Source of the DNA: JAVBLK01 sp031553565
GTDB taxonomy: Bacteria > Bacillota > Clostridia > Christensenellales > DUVY01
Direction of reading: 5' to 3'
Assembly: GCA_031553565.1 (NCBI GenBank)
Contig: JAVBLK010000043.1
Coordinates: 1 to 9,455 of the forward strand
Length of the DNA stretch: 9,455 nt
Shown: positions 6,841 to 9,455 of the stretch, in pieces
Numbering within the stretch: position 1 is the stretch's first letter
Layout: every line of letters starts with the position of its first letter
The notes under the pieces: model-generated
What the model was told of the DNA's origin: nothing
Seen by the model: the letters and a program-made list of their open reading frames with translations, nothing else
Database searches by the model: none
Made by a program: the position numbers and the translations under genes

Positions 6841-9204
6841 TTACTCCAAGTCTTCGGCCTTAGTTTCGTTTGAAATTTTCGGCGTCCAAGTGAGCGTCGC
6901 GGTTGTTGCTAAAAACAAGCAGTCGATCATCGGCGCCATAGCGTCTATTCCCGCTTCTAAACCATGGGTGTTGGTAACCATCACAATAATCTTGTTTTCG
7001 CCTGCTCTTAAACTTACGTTAATATTGATCAAATGATTATCGAACGGCCTCATTGGGTATGTTAGGCAAGGCGTCGCTCCCGTCATGGCAATGGGTGCGT
7101 AGTCCAGCATCCCCGGAAGTGTTTCGTTATCGAGAATTGCTGCTTCAATTTCTTCAGGGTCTTCATTGATCGCGAAAGTAAAAGACCAATATGCCTGGCT
7201 ACCTACCATCCTGTTAGTCGGAGCAATATATATATCTCTGTATTGTGCAGACAGTCTCGCAGTAAGCACGACATTGTCAACGGCAACATCGGAATTAATT
7301 ACAAACTCAAAAAATTCCCACGGAACATACATATGACCGATAGAGTATCCGTTGCTGGCGTTCTGCTTTCTCTTTGTGCCGTCTATGACGATCATCTTCT
7401 CCTCATCCGCATCGGATGAATAAATCCTGCCGCGCTTTCCAGTAAAATCAACATGCTCCCCTTCAAATTTATATTGTATCAGTGCGGGCGGAGCGATCTC
7501 AATGCTGAACGTCGCCGTATCAGAAGTATAATTGGCCGCGCTTGCCACCATAATAAATGTAAAACTCCCGCTCACCGTCGGTGTCCCGGTAATCGTCCCA
7601 TTCGCGCCAATACTAAGCCCGGCGGGCAAAGTATATCCTGTTTCCAAAGCATAAGTTATTGTAGGATTCCCGACCGCCGTTGCGGTATAGATCGTAGGCG
7701 AAGAATAAGGAGCACCTTGTGTTCCGCCAAGCAATGCAGTTCCGGTATAGTTGATATCGCCTAAATTAGCGATTGCGATACTGAATTGCGCTTCTCCGTT
7801 CGAATGCCCGGCAGCGGAGGCAACAACCCAAAAACTGAAGTTGCCGATCGCCGACGGAGTGCCGCTTATCGCGCCGTTATTAAATACAAGACCTAAAGGC
7901 ATGGAGCTTCCGGCTTTCAGCGCATATGTTATTACAGGGCTGCCCGTGCCTGCAGCTGTAGCGACCGTGCCTGTGTACGGCGTACCGATCCTGCCTGAGG
8001 TCAGCGTCCCGCCCGAATAAACAATCGGGTCCTCGGCGGCAACCGAAATCGTAAATGCTGCTGCGACGCTGTCGTAGCCTGATGAAGATGCCGTTACTGT
8101 AAAACTTACCGGGCTTGAAGACACCGCTGTAGGTGTACCGCCGATAACACCATTATCAAATGTAAGCCCCGCTGGCAGGCTGCCGCTGGTTATGGCATAG
8201 GTTATTTGCGGCTGCGCGCCTGCAACTGTTGCCATTGCTGTCGCAACGCTGCCGTTATATACCGTGCCGATCTTTCCGGAGGTAAGCGTTCTGCCGCTAT
8301 AGTGGATTATAGGCTGAACGATTATAGAAAATTGGGCTTCCGCACTGAGGTATCCCGCTGCGCTGGCAACTACTGCAAACGAAAACGGGCCACCCGCCAG
8401 CGTGGGCGTGCCTGACAACTGGCCTGCCGAGTTGATATTAAGCCAAGCAAGCTCTGCGGGTAAGTTACCCTTGAAAGCATATGTTATTGCGCCGGATGTC
8501 CCTGACGCCTGTATTGTTGCAGAGTATGGGACATCAACCTTACCATTCGCCAAGGCTGCGCCCGGCATTGCAAGGGACGGGCTGGAAATCGACAGCGAGA
8601 AAACGGCCTCTGCGTCAGAATATTCCGCCGCGCTTGCCACTACCGTAAAGGTATGGTTAGAAACTGCTGCCGACGGCGTCCCGCTGATCGCGCCCGCTGC
8701 GCTTAGTGTAAGCCCGGACGGCAGAATATCAGCGCCCTTTAAAGCATATTTTACTGCTGCCGAGCCCGTCGCTGTCGCCACACTTGCACTGTATGCAGTT
8801 CCAACCTTGCCTCCCGTAAGGGTCGTCGTCCCTACTAGATTATTATATAAAATGGTCCCTTTCTCTATGCTGACAGTAAATTCCGCATCAGCGTCCTTAT
8901 AACCCTCAGCGCTTGCGGTTATTGTGAATATATTATCCAAAACTGCAGCCGTCGGAGTCCCGCTGATCGTCCCTGCCGCGCTTAACGTAAGACCCGCCGG
9001 AAGAACGCTGCCATCTTTAACTGCATATGAAATGCCTTCCGGTCCGTCTTTCAGCGTCACGGACTGGCTGTACGCCTCGCCTACCTTGCCGGAAGCAAGT
9101 GTAGATCCCGTATACTTCAGCTTTTTAGTACATGCCGTTAATACCGAGCTTGCCATTACAAGCGTAAGCAATATCCCGATAATCCTTTTAAAATTTTTGC
9201 TCAT
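6841..9204 (-). CDS. Surface lipoprotein with six putative-Ig repeats and a C-terminal CBM6/CBM35-like domain
   Basis: 787 aa. A lipoprotein signal peptide (basic start, hydrophobic 8-22, lipobox LTAC with Cys25) predicts lipid anchoring on the outer face of the membrane. Six repeats of about 90 aa follow (about 29-113, 118-207, 208-296, 298-388, 393-478, 482-571). Each has a GK(V/I)G..Y segment, a LPAGLT segment, a SGTP turn and an (F/Y).V.ASA..Y...A.FS..I end, typical of the He_PIG putative Ig family. The C-terminal 200 residues (about 576-775) start YKFEGEHVDF and include NASNGYSIG and VSLRAGENKIIV, then a D..FL strand, resembling the CBM6/CBM35 beta-sandwich fold. No catalytic motif is seen. 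Most likely it is a long-stalked glycan-binding protein serving the GH3 downstream. It could instead be an adhesin; the C-terminal assignment is by eye. The start ATG has AGGAG (9211-9215) 6 nt upstream. Confidence 0.88.
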   Translation of the reverse strand: MSKNFKRIIGILLTLVMASSVLTACTKKLKYTGSTLASGKVGEAYSQSVTLKDGPEGISYAVKDGSVLPAGLTLSAAGTISGTPTAAVLDNIFTITASAEGYKDADAEFTVSIEKGTILYNNLVGTTTLTGGKVGTAYSASVATATGSAAVKYALKGADILPSGLTLSAAGAISGTPSAAVSNHTFTVVASAAEYSDAEAVFSLSISSPSLAMPGAALANGKVDVPYSATIQASGTSGAITYAFKGNLPAELAWLNINSAGQLSGTPTLAGGPFSFAVVASAAGYLSAEAQFSIIVQPIIHYSGRTLTSGKIGTVYNGSVATAMATVAGAQPQITYAITSGSLPAGLTFDNGVIGGTPTAVSSSPVSFTVTASSSGYDSVAAAFTISVAAEDPIVYSGGTLTSGRIGTPYTGTVATAAGTGSPVITYALKAGSSMPLGLVFNNGAISGTPSAIGNFSFWVVASAAGHSNGEAQFSIAIANLGDINYTGTALLGGTQGAPYSSPTIYTATAVGNPTITYALETGYTLPAGLSIGANGTITGTPTVSGSFTFIMVASAANYTSDTATFSIEIAPPALIQYKFEGEHVDFTGKRGRIYSSDADEEKMIVIDGTKRKQNASNGYSIGHMYVPWEFFEFVINSDVAVDNVVLTARLSAQYRDIYIAPTNRMVGSQAYWSFTFAINEDPEEIEAAILDNETLPGMLDYAPIAMTGATPCLTYPMRPFDNHLININVSLRAGENKIIVMVTNTHGLEAGIDAMAPMIDCLFLATTATLTWTPKISNETKAEDLE
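7492..9120 (-). repeat. Six intragenic repeats encoding Ig-like domains
   Basis: The six Ig-like domains recur every 89-94 codons, judged from the GK(V/I)G..Y segments at residues 39, 132, 221, 310, 404 and 494. Several are still similar as DNA. The stretches at about 8661-8722 and 8938-9000 (repeats 2 and 1) share most bases around the LPAGLT/SGTP region. Repeat 6 is the most divergent, with GGTQGAPY in place of SGKVGTAY. Confidence 0.85.
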
Positions 9205-9215
9205 CTTATTCTCCT

Positions 9216-9262
9216 GTTGAATATATAGTTTCTATATAATTCAACCGCGCGCCGCGCAGTTG
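9216..9262 (-). promoter_or_regulatory. Two adjoining palindromes in the lipoprotein leader
   Basis: The first, at 9216-9245, is GTTGAATATATAG, TTT, CTATATAATTCAAC, a 13/14-nt inverted repeat with one bulged base. It directly abuts the ribosome binding site (9211-9215). The second, at 9242-9262 (CAACCGCGCG, C, CGCGCAGTTG), is a GC-rich 21-bp palindrome with one mismatch. They share the CAAC/GTTG segment at 9242-9245, so as RNA hairpins the outer base pairs exclude each other. They could be a repressor operator or a leader RNA switch affecting access to the ribosome binding site. No known riboswitch class is recognised. Confidence 0.5.
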
Positions 9263-9284
9263 TTTCTTTCTATATTACCATGTT

Positions 9285-9313
9285 TTTATATAAATGTGTT
9301 TAGCTTTAAACAA
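9285..9313 (-). promoter_or_regulatory. Putative sigma-A-type promoter of the lipoprotein-GH3 module
   Basis: On the minus strand TTGTTT (9313-9308) is followed after exactly 17 nt by TATAAA (9290-9285). The -10 matches at five of six bases, while the -35 is weak. The predicted start is near 9278, giving a leader of about 70 nt that contains both palindromes. The region is AT-rich, so chance matches are possible. Confidence 0.4.
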
Positions 9314-9337
9314 TAAGGTGTGGCCAATTTGGTGTTG

Positions 9338-9455
9338 TTACAAAAAATCCAATATACTGAACGGCAGGTCGCGATATTTATGCAAGTGCTTATTAAATGA
9401 TTTATGCTCTACCGGAACTTGATGTTCTAATTTTGCTTCGCCGTATTTGTTGTAT
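9338..9455 (-). CDS. 3' end of an unrecognised gene (partial, runs off the window)
   Basis: The last 38 codons of an open frame enter from beyond the right edge and end at a TAA (9338-9340). The translated tail reads YNKYGEAKLEHQ, then VPVEHKSFNK, HLHKYRDLPF and SILDFL. It has a natural residue composition, unlike the other frames here. I cannot name the family. It points the same way as the lipoprotein gene and stops 134 nt before its start, with a candidate promoter between, so it is probably a separate transcription unit. No clear terminator follows. Confidence 0.45.
   Translation of the reverse strand, partial: YNKYGEAKLEHQVPVEHKSFNKHLHKYRDLPFSILDFL

Noticed and set aside
8402..8902. 166-codon plus-strand frame opposite the Ig-repeat gene
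   Set aside because: It mirrors the repetitive Ig-coding sequence, so its own repetitive look is a by-product of the real gene.
9216..9340. Insertion sequence end or known riboswitch upstream of the lipoprotein gene
   Set aside because: The palindromes do not match any terminal inverted repeat pair or riboswitch core that I can recognise, and no transposase can be identified.

Overview
The window looks like a chromosome segment from a spore-forming member of the Firmicutes, probably an uncultured or gut-type clostridium of moderate to high GC. The main evidence is a complete spoIIE gene, an endospore-specific PP2C phosphatase. Supporting evidence is a lipoprotein and a membrane-anchored glycosidase of the kind found in plant- or glycan-degrading Clostridia, and AGGAGG-like ribosome binding sites. 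All convincing genes lie on the minus strand, so the text below goes from right to left, which is the direction of transcription.

Right edge (9455 to about 9205): the last 38 codons of an unrecognised gene enter from outside the window and stop at 9338. Between it and the next gene are a plausible sigma-A-type promoter (9285-9313) and a 5' leader with two adjoining palindromes that share a GTTG segment just upstream of the ribosome binding site. Surface glycan module (9204 to 3217): three genes follow. The first encodes a 787-aa lipoprotein with six putative-Ig (He_PIG-like) repeats and a C-terminal domain resembling CBM6/CBM35 carbohydrate-binding modules. The second encodes a 1025-aa family 3 glycoside hydrolase (GH3) in circularly permuted order (sandwich domain, FnIII-like domain, then catalytic barrel), with a transmembrane helix at each end. 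The third, 3 nt further on, encodes a 148-aa four-helix membrane protein of unknown function. A perfect 12-bp stem-loop lies between the lipoprotein and the GH3. My inference is that the lipoprotein captures an extracellular glycan and the membrane-tethered GH3 cleaves it at the cell surface, with the small protein a possible membrane partner.

Sporulation gene (3216 to 701): a 190-nt gap holds a perfect TATAAT -10 box and a perfect Spo0A box (TGTCGAA) placed as in Spo0A-activated sigma-A promoters. spoIIE follows, with all the catalytic aspartates. It has visibly higher GC than the GH3 gene in hand-sampled lines, which suggests the glycan module is accessory.

Left edge (700 to 1): I see no gene here. 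The region is built of repeats: two tandem copies of a 215-218 bp unit, each holding a 120-bp palindromic element of the 'GTCATTGCGAGGAGC' type, and next to them a 129-bp inverted repeat with 19-bp perfect ends, one of which supplies the spoIIE stop codon. The most notable items are the permuted, doubly anchored GH3 with its six-Ig lipoprotein, the inverted repeat fused to the end of spoIIE, and the overlapping leader palindromes.
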